NCBI RefSeq assembly: GCF_016616235.1
Contig: NZ_CP067100.1
Coordinates: 7,065,001-7,129,000, forward strand
Source of the DNA: Bradyrhizobium diazoefficiens
GTDB taxonomy: Bacteria; Pseudomonadota; Alphaproteobacteria; Rhizobiales; Xanthobacteraceae
Direction: 5' to 3'
DNA length: 64,000 bases
The position numbers and the translations under genes were made by a program. The notes under the pieces were generated by a model. That model did not search any database, was not told where the DNA came from, and saw nothing but the letters and a program-made list of their open reading frames with translations. Shown piece after piece: positions 20,020 through 28,815 of this stretch. The first letter of the stretch is position 1. Each line of letters begins with the position of its first letter.

Positions 20020-20574
20020 CTAGTTGGGCTTGGCGGGGCCGCCACCGCCACCGCCACCGCCGCCGCCACCGCCGCCACCAGCGCCACCACCACCGGCGCC
20101 GCCGCTGGCGCTGGCGCTGCTGCTCAGCGAACCGGCCTGGCTCATGGTGTTGTTGAAATAGGTGTCGCTGTCGCCGAGCGTCACGCGGCGCTGGCACAGC
20201 GGCATGCAGCTGTAGGACTCGCGCTCGATCCCGCGATAGACGGTGACGAGCCGATCGCTCGGGCCCTCGACCTGAATTTGGCGGTCGACCAGGATCTCGC
20301 CGCCACGGTCGAGTGCGATGAAGTTGGTGGCACCGTAACCCTTCCCGGTCACGACGATCATGCCGCCGGGCTGGAGCGTGACGTCCGCGATCAGGGGATT
20401 ACCGACCACGATGGTCGACACCTTGCCCGGAAGCCGGACCAGCTTGGCCTGATCGACATTGACCGCGATGGTATCGGCGCTCGGCTCGGCAACGCCGGCA
20501 GAAGGCGATGCCAGCACCGCAGCAGCAACCAGAACACAGACGCGCGCATGACGGCGCAGCAACTCTTTACGCAT
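20020..20574 (-). CDS. secreted pilus-assembly (CpaC N-terminal-like) protein with poly-Gly tail
   Basis: This is a 184-residue exported protein. A signal peptide (about 1-29, ending SAGVAEP) is followed by a domain like the N-terminus of CpaC/RcpA secretins: VNVDQAKLVRLPGKVSTIVVGNPLIADVTLQPGGMIVVTGKGYGATNFIALDRGG. The secretin pore itself is absent. The last ~35 residues are Ser/Ala/Gly with an unbroken run of at least 14 Gly, encoded by GCC/ACC trinucleotide repeats on the + strand. It lies within the tad locus; it may be a periplasmic pilotin-like or secretin-docking component (inference). Confidence 0.82.
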   Translation of the reverse strand: MRKELLRRHARVCVLVAAAVLASPSAGVAEPSADTIAVNVDQAKLVRLPGKVSTIVVGNPLIADVTLQPGGMIVVTGKGYGATNFIALDRGGEILVDRQIQVEGPSDRLVTVYRGIERESYSCMPLCQRRVTLGDSDTYFNNTMSQAGSLSSSASASGGAGGGGAGGGGGGGGGGGGGGPAKPN

Positions 20575-20740
20575 ACTCTTACCCCCGGGACGTCACAAAC
20601 CGGCAGAAGCGATGAGATGACAGCCGAGCCGGTGCCCGACCCGACTAACCTGCCTTTAATTCGTGAACGTTCCGCAAATTCGCCGACTATTGTTTGAACG
20701 TACCAGCATTTCGCGGCGTTCGAAGGCGCAGGGCCCGCTT

Positions 20741-21568
20741 CTAGCGGCGGAATGGATAGGCGAGCTGGCCGGCGATCTCCTTCGGCATGGTCGCTTCGTC
20801 CTTGCCGTAATCCTGCGGCAACTCACCCCTTGGCATGCGGAAGGTGCCGAACAGCACGTCCCAGACCGGGAAGGTCCCGGCGAAATTGGTGTCGCCGCCC
20901 TCTTCGAGCGCAGTGTGGTGCCAGCGGTGAAAGACCGGCGTTGCCAGCACGTATCTGAACGGCCCGAAGGTCCAGTTCAGGTTGGCGTGCACGAAGGCCG
21001 AATGGAAGGTCGTGAACGGGCCGACCCATATCATCACGTTCGGGGAGATGCCGGCCATCAGCAGCACGACGTCGACGCCGATCGTGCCGAGCACCAGATT
21101 GACCGGATGAAAGCGGGCCGCCGAAATCCAGCTGATCTCCTCGGAGGAGTGATGGATGGCGTGGTATTTCCAGAACTCGCCGCCATGAAACAGCCGGTGC
21201 AGCCAATAGAGCATGAAATCGGCCAGCACCAGGAACAACACGCCTTGCGCCCATAGCGGCAATTGCGACAGCGGCCCATGGCCGTTGTCGTAGAAGGCGA
21301 TCAGCTCGTCGGCGTCGTGGATGTTGAAGACGATGCCGGCGGTGACGATCAGGAGTCCGATCCGCATGGTGCGGGCGAACACCGGAACGAAGAACCAGTA
21401 GCAGATGTCGGTGATGATCTCCCGCTTGCGCCACCACGACGGACCAGGATTACAGGCCCAGAAATGTTCGAGCACCGTGAAAACCACGGCGAGCATGAAG
21501 GTGACGGGGATCACCTTCTCGATGGTCTCGCCGAGCATCAGGGCGACTTGCATGGGCAGGCTCGACAT
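20741..21568 (-). CDS. sterol desaturase / fatty acid hydroxylase family protein
   Basis: This is an integral membrane di-iron oxygenase of 275 residues. Several membrane helices flank the three His boxes HRLFH, HAIHHSSE and HRWHH. Family members hydroxylate or desaturate fatty acids, sterols, hopanoids or carotenoids; the substrate cannot be read from sequence. It interrupts the tad/cpa locus between a pilus assembly gene and the pilin gene, with no obvious functional link to pili. Confidence 0.9.
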   Translation of the reverse strand: MSSLPMQVALMLGETIEKVIPVTFMLAVVFTVLEHFWACNPGPSWWRKREIITDICYWFFVPVFARTMRIGLLIVTAGIVFNIHDADELIAFYDNGHGPLSQLPLWAQGVLFLVLADFMLYWLHRLFHGGEFWKYHAIHHSSEEISWISAARFHPVNLVLGTIGVDVVLLMAGISPNVMIWVGPFTTFHSAFVHANLNWTFGPFRYVLATPVFHRWHHTALEEGGDTNFAGTFPVWDVLFGTFRMPRGELPQDYGKDEATMPKEIAGQLAYPFRR

Positions 21569-21837
21569 CGTCGCCTCTTCTGAATCTAATCCCGTCTAGG
21601 CCTACTCCGCTAAATTTAAGGGACGGTGAAGCCGATGCTGCGCTTGGCCCCAGGTCCGGAACCGGGGCGAATTGCAACTTGCGCCTTAAGGCGACATTCA
21701 CTCTCGCCAAAAGCGTCGCGCAGGATGCGCGTTTGCACGATCAAATTAACTCTACCGAAAGAGCTCGGCTTTCATGTTCGGCGCGTCAACGACAGCGCCG
21801 AACGAGGCGATCACACACCCCAGACGGAGTTACGTTC

Positions 21838-22002
21838 ATGAAGAACCTGATTGCGCGTTTCGCGAAGGATGAATCCGGCGCCACCGCCATCGAATACGGC
21901 CTGATCGCCGCCGGCATCGCGCTGGCCATCATCACCGTCGTCAACAACCTCGGCAGCACGATGAACGCCAAGTTCGGCTCGATCAGTTCGTCGCTGAAGT
22001 AA
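21838..22002 (+). CDS. Flp/Fap-type major pilin
   Basis: This is a 54-residue prepilin: MKNLIARFAKDESGATAIEYGLIAAGIALAIITVVNNLG. The basic leader ends at G-A-T-A-I-E-Y, the Flp cleavage and Glu-Tyr motif; cleavage after Gly14 by the CpaA peptidase is expected. The ATG has GGAG upstream and a terminator follows the stop by about 20 nt, so the pilin can be expressed more strongly than the assembly genes downstream. Confidence 0.95.
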   Translation: MKNLIARFAKDESGATAIEYGLIAAGIALAIITVVNNLGSTMNAKFGSISSSLK

Positions 22003-22021
22003 GCCACCGAGACACGACGGC

Positions 22022-22055
22022 AAAAGCCCCGGACCTCCGGGGCCTTTGTTTTTCT
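22022..22055 (+). terminator. Rho-independent terminator after the pilin gene
   Basis: GCCCCGGA (22026-22033) pairs with TCCGGGGC (22036-22043), followed by CTTTGTTTTTC. It partly insulates the pilin from cpaA. Confidence 0.88.
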
Positions 22056-22072
22056 GACGACGGCGAGTTCCA

Positions 22073-22219
22073 GTGGCGTTGCGCAAGTCCAGAACCGATG
22101 CCGCGGTCGCGGCGAATGAGGCGGAGGCGGCGCAGGCCGGCTCGCCGGCCTATTGGGTCTGCCTTGCGCTGCTGCTCGCGACGGCCGCGCTCGCCATGCG
22201 CATTGCCAGCCTCTGGTGA
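22073..22219 (+). CDS. putative 48-aa single-pass membrane protein
   Basis: GTG at 22073 opens a 48-codon frame. The N-terminal half is hydrophilic (ALRKSRTDAAVAANEAEAAQ). A hydrophobic helix follows (about residues 27-43, YWVCLALLLATAALAMRI), ending SLW. It lies between the pilin terminator and cpaA on the same strand. The Shine-Dalgarno is weak. The charge distribution and helix look real, but no family is recognised; a chance frame in GC-rich DNA is possible. Confidence 0.4.
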   Translation: MALRKSRTDAAVAANEAEAAQAGSPAYWVCLALLLATAALAMRIASLW

Positions 22220-22354
22220 GCGCGCTTTCGGCGGAGTCGTGCCCCCAACGCCGCTGCCGCCGTTGTCGGTTTGTTTAGTACTGCCGGCTAGCATCGCGCG
22301 ACAGCCGATCCCGCGACGAACCCAGGCTTAAGACCAGGCCTCAAGACGCAGCCC

Positions 22355-22879
22355 ATGATCCTCGACCTTGCGCGCCTTCTGCTCTTCCCGGCCCTGATGG
22401 CCTTCGCCGCTGCGAGCGATCTCTTCACGATGACGATTTCGAACCGCGTGTCGCTGGCGCTGGTCGCGGGCTTCTTCGTGCTCGCCTTCGCCGGTGGCAT
22501 GGCACCTTACGAGATGCTCAGCCATGTGGGCGCCGGCGCCCTGCTGCTGGTCGTGGCCTTCACCTGCTTTGCGATGGGCTGGATGGGCGGCGGCGACGCC
22601 AAAGTCGCGGCTTCCGTCGCACTGTGGTTCGGCTTCGCGCCCCTGATGGATTTCCTGCTCTATGCCTCGCTGTTCGGCGGGGCGCTGACGCTGCTTCTCC
22701 TGCAGTTCCGGCAATGGCCGCTGCCCTATGGCCTCGCGGGCCAGGCCTGGCTCGCACGGCTGCACGACAAGGAAACCGGCATTCCCTACGGCATCGCGCT
22801 CACGCTTGGCGCGCTGACGGTCTATCCGGAGACCGAGTGGGTCAAGGCGATCGATCTTGCGCACCTCGCACTGCGCTGA
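22355..22879 (+). CDS. cpaA: prepilin peptidase CpaA/TadV
   Basis: This inner-membrane aspartic protease cleaves the Flp prepilin and TadE-type pseudopilins. It has 174 residues with five to six hydrophobic helices. The two catalytic Asp sites are visible as FAAASDLFTMTISNRVS and GWMGGGDAKVAASVALW (GxGD motif). The N-terminal cytoplasmic methylase domain of PilD is absent, as normal for CpaA. It starts the assembly gene row. Confidence 0.93.
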   Translation: MILDLARLLLFPALMAFAAASDLFTMTISNRVSLALVAGFFVLAFAGGMAPYEMLSHVGAGALLLVVAFTCFAMGWMGGGDAKVAASVALWFGFAPLMDFLLYASLFGGALTLLLLQFRQWPLPYGLAGQAWLARLHDKETGIPYGIALTLGALTVYPETEWVKAIDLAHLALR

Positions 22880-23007
22880 AAACACCGGGTAAACCCGGCG
22901 TTAAGGCGATTTAGATACGCCTCATTAACCATGCTTTGACGAATAGCTGGTCAACTGCCGATTACGGCGGCGGCAACGTCGCGGCGTTTTGTTGGAAAGT
23001 GAAGCGT

Positions 23008-23808
23008 ATGAATAGGGCACGCATTGTCGTCCTGACGGTCGCCATCTGCGCCGGCGGCGTCGCCGCGTATCTGGCGAGCGGCTCGGACAATTCTGCGCCG
23101 CCTCCAGTGACGCAAGCCCCGCAGCTTCCGACCGTCGACGTCCTGGTGGCCAAGAACGACATCGGCCTCGGCCAGACCGTGAAGGCGGAAGACGTGCAGT
23201 GGCAGACCTGGCCAGCCGCGACCGCCAGCGCCACCTTCATCCGCCGCAACGAACGCCCCGAGGGCGCCTCCCAGGTGACCGGCTCGATCGCGCGCGCTCC
23301 TTTCATCCAGGGTGAGCCGATCCGAGACCAGAAGCTGGTCAAGGCCGAGGGCTCCGGCTTCATGGCCGCCATCCTGCCGACCGGCATGCGGGCGATCTCG
23401 ACCGAAATCTCGCCGGAGACCGGCGCGGGCGGCTTCATCCTGCCCAACGACCGCGTCGACGTGCTGCTGACGCGCCGCCTCAAAAACCCCGACCAGAACA
23501 GTGGCGCTCCCGATATCGTCACGTCCGAGATCATCCTGACCAATGTCCGCGTGCTGGCGATCGACCAGGCGCCGAAGGAGAAGGACGGGCAGAACGCGGT
23601 GGTCGGCAAGACCGTGACCCTCGAACTCAATCCGGCACAGACCCAGGTGCTGTCGTCAGGCCGCCAGGCCGGCACGCTGTCACTGGCGCTGCGCAGTATC
23701 GCCGACGTCAAGCTGAGCGAGATCACGCTCGATGATTCCGCGCAGAAGCGGGACGGCGTTTCGATCATTCGCTACGGAATCCCAAGCTCGACGGCGAAGG
23801 CGCGATGA
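23008..23808 (+). CDS. cpaB: Flp pilus assembly protein CpaB
   Basis: This is a 266-residue periplasmic protein anchored by one N-terminal helix (MNRARIVVLTVAICAGGVAAYLASG). A SAF-like domain (VDVLVAKNDIGLGQTVKAEDVQWQTWP) and the RcpC/CpaB core (GMRAISTEISPETGAGGFILPNDRVDVLLTRR) follow. It is thought to stabilise the secretin. ATG 23008 fits the membrane anchor; upstream codons are open but unlike the family. It overlaps cpaC by 4 nt. Confidence 0.93.
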   Translation: MNRARIVVLTVAICAGGVAAYLASGSDNSAPPPVTQAPQLPTVDVLVAKNDIGLGQTVKAEDVQWQTWPAATASATFIRRNERPEGASQVTGSIARAPFIQGEPIRDQKLVKAEGSGFMAAILPTGMRAISTEISPETGAGGFILPNDRVDVLLTRRLKNPDQNSGAPDIVTSEIILTNVRVLAIDQAPKEKDGQNAVVGKTVTLELNPAQTQVLSSGRQAGTLSLALRSIADVKLSEITLDDSAQKRDGVSIIRYGIPSSTAKAR

Positions 23809-25295
23809 GGACTGTCGATATGAAATGCAGGGCAGATTTGGCGACGATGCGAACCTCACTGGTCCGCGCCCTGTCGTTTTCGGCGGCCTTCGCGCTGACG
23901 CTGAACCCGGTGCTCACCCCCGTGGTCGCCGCCGATTATCGCCCGGTGGCGCCGGTCGCGGCCGACGGCCAGATGAATGCGCGCTTCCTCTCGCTCGGCG
24001 TCGGCAAGTCGATCGTGATCGACCTGCCGCGCGACATCAAGGACGTGCTGGTCGCCGATCCCAAGATCGCCAATGCCGTGGTCCGCTCGGCGCAGCGCGC
24101 CTACATCATCGGCGCCTCAGTCGGCCAGACCAACATCGTGTTCTTCGATTCCGCCGGCCAACAGATCGCGGCCTATGACATCGCGGTGAAGCGTGACCTC
24201 AACGGCTTGCGAGCCGCGCTGAAGCAGGTGCTGCCCAATTCGGACATCCAGATCGACGGGCTCGGCGACGGCGTCGTCCTGACCGGCTCGGCCGCGAACC
24301 CGCTGGAAGCACAGCAGGCCAACGATCTGGCCGCACGCCTTGCCGGCGGCCCCGAAAAGGTGGTGAATTCGATCGTCGTTCGCGGCCGCGACCAAGTGAT
24401 GCTGAAGGTGACGGTCGCCGAAGTCGCGCGCACCATCATCAAGCAGCTCGGCATCGACCTCACCGCCAACCTGAACTACGGCACCTCGGTGGTGACCTTC
24501 AGCAATGCCAATCCCTTCACGGCGCTTGGCAAAAATCTCGTAGACGGCAACGCTCTGACCACTAAGTTCGGCGCCACCCCGTCGGTGCAGGCGACCCTGC
24601 GCGCGATGGAGACCGCGGGCGTGATCCGGACGCTGGCCGAGCCGAACCTGACCGCGATCTCCGGAGAGTCCGCGACCTTCGTCGCCGGCGGCGAATTCCC
24701 GGTGCCGGCGGGCTATGCGTGCGACCCAACCACACATGTCTGTACCACCCAGATCAGCTTCAAGAAGTTCGGCATCTCGCTCAACTTCACCCCGGTCGTG
24801 CTCAGCGAAGGCAAGATCAGCCTGCGCGTGATGACCGAGGTCTCGGAACTCTCGAACGAAAATGCGATCACGCTGTCGCAGGCGGTGACCTCGACCTCGG
24901 TGAATTCGCTGACGGTGCCGTCGATCAAGACCCGCCGTGCCGAAACCTCGCTGGAAATTCCCTCCGGCGGCGCGATGGCGATGGCCGGACTGATCCAGCA
25001 GCAGACCAAGCAGGCGGTCAGCGGATTGCCCGGACTGATGCAGCTCCCGATCCTCGGCACGCTGTTCCGCAGCCGCGACTTCGTCAACAACGCGACCGAG
25101 CTGGTCGTGATCGTGACGCCCTATGTCGTGCGCGCAGCAGCGCCGAAGGACCTGTCGCGGCCGGATGACGGCTTCGCCGCGCCCGCCGATCCGCAGGCCG
25201 AGCTGATCGGCAACATCAACCGCATCTACGGCGTGCCGGGCCGGACCGAACCGGCCAAGAACTACCGCGGCACCTACGGCTTCATTACCGACTGA
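23805..25295 (+). CDS. cpaC: outer-membrane secretin CpaC
   Basis: This 496-residue secretin forms the outer-membrane channel for the Flp pilus. After a signal peptide (about 15-43) comes the pilus N-terminal domain (SLGVGKSIVIDLPRDIKDVLVADPKIANAVVRS), then a BON-like region, and the secretin core with VPAGYACD..., GISLNFTPVVLSEGKISLRVMTEVSELS and the C-terminal GLPGLMQLPILGTLFRSRDFVNNATELVVIVTPYVV. The start overlaps the cpaB stop (ATGA). Confidence 0.95.
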   Translation: MRTVDMKCRADLATMRTSLVRALSFSAAFALTLNPVLTPVVAADYRPVAPVAADGQMNARFLSLGVGKSIVIDLPRDIKDVLVADPKIANAVVRSAQRAYIIGASVGQTNIVFFDSAGQQIAAYDIAVKRDLNGLRAALKQVLPNSDIQIDGLGDGVVLTGSAANPLEAQQANDLAARLAGGPEKVVNSIVVRGRDQVMLKVTVAEVARTIIKQLGIDLTANLNYGTSVVTFSNANPFTALGKNLVDGNALTTKFGATPSVQATLRAMETAGVIRTLAEPNLTAISGESATFVAGGEFPVPAGYACDPTTHVCTTQISFKKFGISLNFTPVVLSEGKISLRVMTEVSELSNENAITLSQAVTSTSVNSLTVPSIKTRRAETSLEIPSGGAMAMAGLIQQQTKQAVSGLPGLMQLPILGTLFRSRDFVNNATELVVIVTPYVVRAAAPKDLSRPDDGFAAPADPQAELIGNINRIYGVPGRTEPAKNYRGTYGFITD

Positions 25296-25314
25296 GCGGA
25301 ACGGGGACTTCACG

Positions 25315-26049
25315 ATGATCACAAGACTGCCCCAGCTTCGCAAACGCGCCATCGGCTTCGGTGGCGCGCTGGTCGGTATCGCGCTCGCGCTCGGCGGCTG
25401 CCAGCACGACGAAGTGACGACCGCCTCGATTCCCGACGACTACAAGCAGCGCCATCCGATCGCGATCGAGGAGCAGAACCGCTCGATCGTCGTCTTCGTC
25501 GGTCACGCCCGCGGCGGATTGACCGCTGCCCAGCGCGCCGACGTGATGGGCGTCGCGTCGGCCTGGCTGCACGAAGGCACCGGCGCCATCCGTATCGACG
25601 CGCCGTCCGGGACGCCCAACGCGCGCGCGGTTGCGGACACGATGCGCGAGATCCAGGCGATGCTGGCCGGCGCCGGCGTTCCGCCGCGCGGCATCACCAT
25701 CAGTCCCTACCAGCCGGAAGACAGGCGCTTCCTGCCGCCGATCCGGCTCACCTATTCCAGGATCGCCGCTGTCGCAGGTCCCTGCGGCCTGTGGCCGGAG
25801 GACATCGGCCCCTCGATGAAGAACAAGAGCTGGTTCGAGAACAAGGACTATTACAATTACGGCTGCGCCTATCAGCGCAACATGGCGGCGATGGTCGACA
25901 ATCCGTCGGACCTCGAGCAGCCGCGGCCCGAAACACCGTCCTACACGGCGCGTCGCACCACCCTCCTCGAAAAGTACCGCAAGGGAACGTCGACGGCGGT
26001 TACCTATCCTGAAGCCGACAAGGCCAAACTCAGCGACACCGGCAAATGA
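25315..26049 (+). CDS. cpaD: Flp pilus assembly lipoprotein CpaD
   Basis: This is a 244-residue protein with a lipoprotein signal (GIALALGGC, Cys at about residue 26). The CpaD domain includes VFVGHARGGLTAAQRADVMGVASAWL, GTPNARAVADTMREIQAML and the conserved DYYNYGCAYQRNMAAMVDNPSDLEQPRPETP. The Cys-Ala-Tyr-Gln motif is typical. It probably assists secretin assembly. It overlaps cpaE by 4 nt. Confidence 0.93.
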   Translation: MITRLPQLRKRAIGFGGALVGIALALGGCQHDEVTTASIPDDYKQRHPIAIEEQNRSIVVFVGHARGGLTAAQRADVMGVASAWLHEGTGAIRIDAPSGTPNARAVADTMREIQAMLAGAGVPPRGITISPYQPEDRRFLPPIRLTYSRIAAVAGPCGLWPEDIGPSMKNKSWFENKDYYNYGCAYQRNMAAMVDNPSDLEQPRPETPSYTARRTTLLEKYRKGTSTAVTYPEADKAKLSDTGK

Positions 26050-27314
26050 TCAGCTACGCTCGCCAGACCCAAGAAGAGCAGCCGGAGGCCCCGCCCCCGC
26101 CGGTCGAGGAGCATATTGCGCCGGCGCCGCGCGTCTCGGTCCAGGCCTTCTGCGAGACCGTGGAGACCGCCGCTGCCGTGCAGTCTGCCGGCGAGGATCG
26201 CCGTCTCGGCAAGGCCCATCTGAAGATCCAGATGGGCGGCATGGCGGCCGCGATTGAAGCCTACCGCTCCGCGCCCACGCCGAACGTGATCGTGCTCGAG
26301 AGCGACGGCCGCAACGACCTGTTGACCGGGCTCGACCAGCTCGCCACCGTCTGCGACGCCGGCACCCGCGTGGTCGTGATCGGCCGCATCAACGACGTCA
26401 TGCTCTACCGCGAGCTCGTGCGCCGCGGCGTCAGCGATTACGTGCTCTCGCCGGTCGGCCCGATCGACGTCGTGCGTTCGATCTGCAATTTGTTCTCGGC
26501 GCCGGAAGCCAAGGCGGTCGGCCGCATCATCGCGGTGGTCGGCGCCAAGGGCGGCGTCGGCGCCTCCACCATCTCCCACAACGTCGCCTGGGCGATCGCG
26601 CGCGACCTTGCGATGGACGCGGTCGTCGCCGACCTCGACCTCGCCTTCGGCACCGCCGGGCTCGACTACAACCAGGACCCGCCGCAGGGCATCGCCGACG
26701 CCGTGTTCTCGCCCGATCGCGTCGACACCGCATTCATCGACCGCCTGCTGTCGAAATGCACCGACCATCTCAGCCTGCTGGCGGCGCCGGCGACGCTCGA
26801 CCGGGTCTATGATTTCGGCACCGACGCCTTCGATGCCGTGTTCGACACCCTGCGCTCGACCATGCCCTGCATCGTGCTCGACGTCCCGCACCAATGGTCG
26901 GGCTGGACCAAGCGCGCCCTGATCGGGGCCGACGACATCCTGATCGTCGCTGCGCCCGACCTCGCCAATTTGCGCAACACCAAGAACCTGTTCGATCTTT
27001 TGAAGGCCGCGCGGCCCAACGATCGGCCGCCGCTGTACTGCCTGAACCAAGTCGGGGTGCCAAAGCGGCCCGAAATCGCCGCCGCGGAGTTTGCCAAGGC
27101 GATCGAAAGCCAGCCGGTCGTGTCGATCCCGTTCGAGCCGCAGATTTTCGGCTCGGCGGCCAACAACGGCCAGATGATCGCGGAGATCTCCGCCAACCAC
27201 AAGTCGATCGAGATGTTCCTTCAGATCGCCCAGCGCCTGACCGGTCGCAGCGAGACCAAGAAACAAAAGTCGTCCCTGCTTTCACCGCTGATTGAGAAGT
27301 TGCGGGGAAGATAA
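26046..27314 (+). CDS. cpaE: pilus assembly ATPase CpaE (ParA/MinD-like)
   Basis: This is a 422-residue protein with an N-terminal receiver-like domain (about 45-150) lacking an obvious phospho-acceptor context. A MinD/ParA ATPase domain starting IIAVVGAKGGVGASTISHNVAWAIARDL (about 160) follows, with DLDLAFGTAGLDYNQDPPQGIADAV and the later IVLDVPHQW. In Caulobacter CpaE targets the pilus secretin to the pole. It starts within the end of cpaD and precedes cpaF. Confidence 0.93.
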   Translation: MISYARQTQEEQPEAPPPPVEEHIAPAPRVSVQAFCETVETAAAVQSAGEDRRLGKAHLKIQMGGMAAAIEAYRSAPTPNVIVLESDGRNDLLTGLDQLATVCDAGTRVVVIGRINDVMLYRELVRRGVSDYVLSPVGPIDVVRSICNLFSAPEAKAVGRIIAVVGAKGGVGASTISHNVAWAIARDLAMDAVVADLDLAFGTAGLDYNQDPPQGIADAVFSPDRVDTAFIDRLLSKCTDHLSLLAAPATLDRVYDFGTDAFDAVFDTLRSTMPCIVLDVPHQWSGWTKRALIGADDILIVAAPDLANLRNTKNLFDLLKAARPNDRPPLYCLNQVGVPKRPEIAAAEFAKAIESQPVVSIPFEPQIFGSAANNGQMIAEISANHKSIEMFLQIAQRLTGRSETKKQKSSLLSPLIEKLRGR

Positions 27315-27335
27315 GCCGCCGCATGGAGTTGTTAA

Positions 27336-28799
27336 GTGTTCGGTAAGCGTAGCGGAACAGACACCGACCTTCGGGCTCCCAAGTCCGGTGCCGTGTCGCC
27401 AGAGCCTGCAGCGGCTCCGGCGCCCGCCGTGTCGCGCGCGCCGCCCCCGCCGGCTGTCGCCTCGCCGCCGCTTGCCCCGGCGAAGCCCGCGCCGGCCATG
27501 GAGTCCCGCCGTTCGGACAATTACTACGAGGTCAAGGCAACCATCTTCGGCGCGCTGATCGAGGCGATCGACCTCGCCCAGCTCGCCAAGCTGGATTCCG
27601 AGTCCGCGCGCGAGGAAATCCGCGACATCGTCAACGAGATCATCGCGATCAAGAACATCGTGATGTCGATCGCCGAGCAGGAAGAGCTGCTCGACGACAT
27701 CTGCAACGACGTGCTCGGCTACGGCCCGCTCGAGCCGCTGCTGTCGCGCGACGACATCGCCGACATCATGGTCAACGGCGCCAACACCGTCTACATCGAG
27801 GTCGGCGGCAAGATCCAGCGCACCGGCATCCGCTTCCGCGACAACCAGCAGCTGCTCAACATCTGCCAGCGCATCGTCAGCCAGGTCGGCCGGCGCGTCG
27901 ACGAATCCTCGCCGATCTGCGACGCGCGTCTCGCCGACGGCTCCCGCGTCAACGCCATCGTGCCGCCGCTGTCGATCGACGGCCCCGCGCTCACCATCCG
28001 CAAATTCAAGAAGGACAAGCTGACGCTGGATCAGCTGGTCAAGTTCGGCGCGATCTCGCCGGAAGGGGCCGAGATCCTCCAGATCATCGGCCGCGTCCGC
28101 TGCAACGTTCTGATCTCCGGCGGTACCGGCTCGGGCAAGACCACGCTGCTCAACTGCCTCACCAACTATATCGAGCACGACGAGCGCGTCATAACTTGCG
28201 AAGATGCCGCCGAGCTTCAGCTCCAGCAACCGCATGTGGTGCGGCTGGAAACCCGCCCGCCCAACATCGAGGGCGAAGGCCAGGTCACCATGCGCGAACT
28301 GGTGCGCAACTGCCTGCGTATGCGTCCCGAACGCATCATCGTCGGCGAGGTCCGCGGACCCGAGGCGTTCGACCTGCTCCAGGCCATGAACACCGGCCAC
28401 GACGGCTCGATGGGCACGCTGCACGCCAACAATCCGCGCGAGGCGCTGTCGCGCTGCGAATCCATGATCACGATGGGCGGCTTCTCGCTGCCGTCACGAA
28501 CCATCCGCGAGATGATCTGCGCCTCGATCGACGTCATCATCCAAGCGGCGCGCCTGCGCGACGGCTCGCGCCGTATCACCCACATCACCGAGGTGATGGG
28601 TATGGAGGGCGACACCATCATCACCCAGGACATCTTCCTCTACGACATGATCGGCGAGGACGCCAACGGCAAGATCATCGGCCGGCACCGCTCGACCGGC
28701 ATCGGCCGGCCGAAGTTCTGGGAACGCGCCCGCTATTACGGCGACGAGAAGCGCCTTGCCGCTGCGCTCGACGCGGCGGAAGTAGCGCCGAAGACGTGA
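27336..28799 (+). CDS. cpaF: pilus secretion ATPase CpaF/TadA
   Basis: This hexameric traffic ATPase powers Flp pilus assembly. A Pro/Ala-rich N-terminus (about 1-65) precedes the N-domain ([27 protein letters not shown]). Walker [15 protein letters not shown] lies around residues 260-270, with the Asp box, Walker B region [40 protein letters not shown] and the His box. The GTG start at 27336 is 21 nt after cpaE. 487 residues, the usual length. Confidence 0.96.
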   Translation: MFGKRSGTDTDLRAPKSGAVSPEPAAAPAPAVSRAPPPPAVASPPLAPAKPAPAMESRRSDNYYEVKATIFGALIEAIDLAQLAKLDSESAREEIRDIVNEIIAIKNIVMSIAEQEELLDDICNDVLGYGPLEPLLSRDDIADIMVNGANTVYIEVGGKIQRTGIRFRDNQQLLNICQRIVSQVGRRVDESSPICDARLADGSRVNAIVPPLSIDGPALTIRKFKKDKLTLDQLVKFGAISPEGAEILQIIGRVRCNVLISGGTGSGKTTLLNCLTNYIEHDERVITCEDAAELQLQQPHVVRLETRPPNIEGEGQVTMRELVRNCLRMRPERIIVGEVRGPEAFDLLQAMNTGHDGSMGTLHANNPREALSRCESMITMGGFSLPSRTIREMICASIDVIIQAARLRDGSRRITHITEVMGMEGDTIITQDIFLYDMIGEDANGKIIGRHRSTGIGRPKFWERARYYGDEKRLAAALDAAEVAPKT

Positions 28800-28815
28800 G
28801 CAGGTCAGCAACACC

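Noticed and set aside
20039..20105. GCC/ACC trinucleotide repeats as a possible regulatory microsatellite
   Set aside because: They lie inside a coding frame and encode the polyglycine tail; reported there as a protein feature instead.
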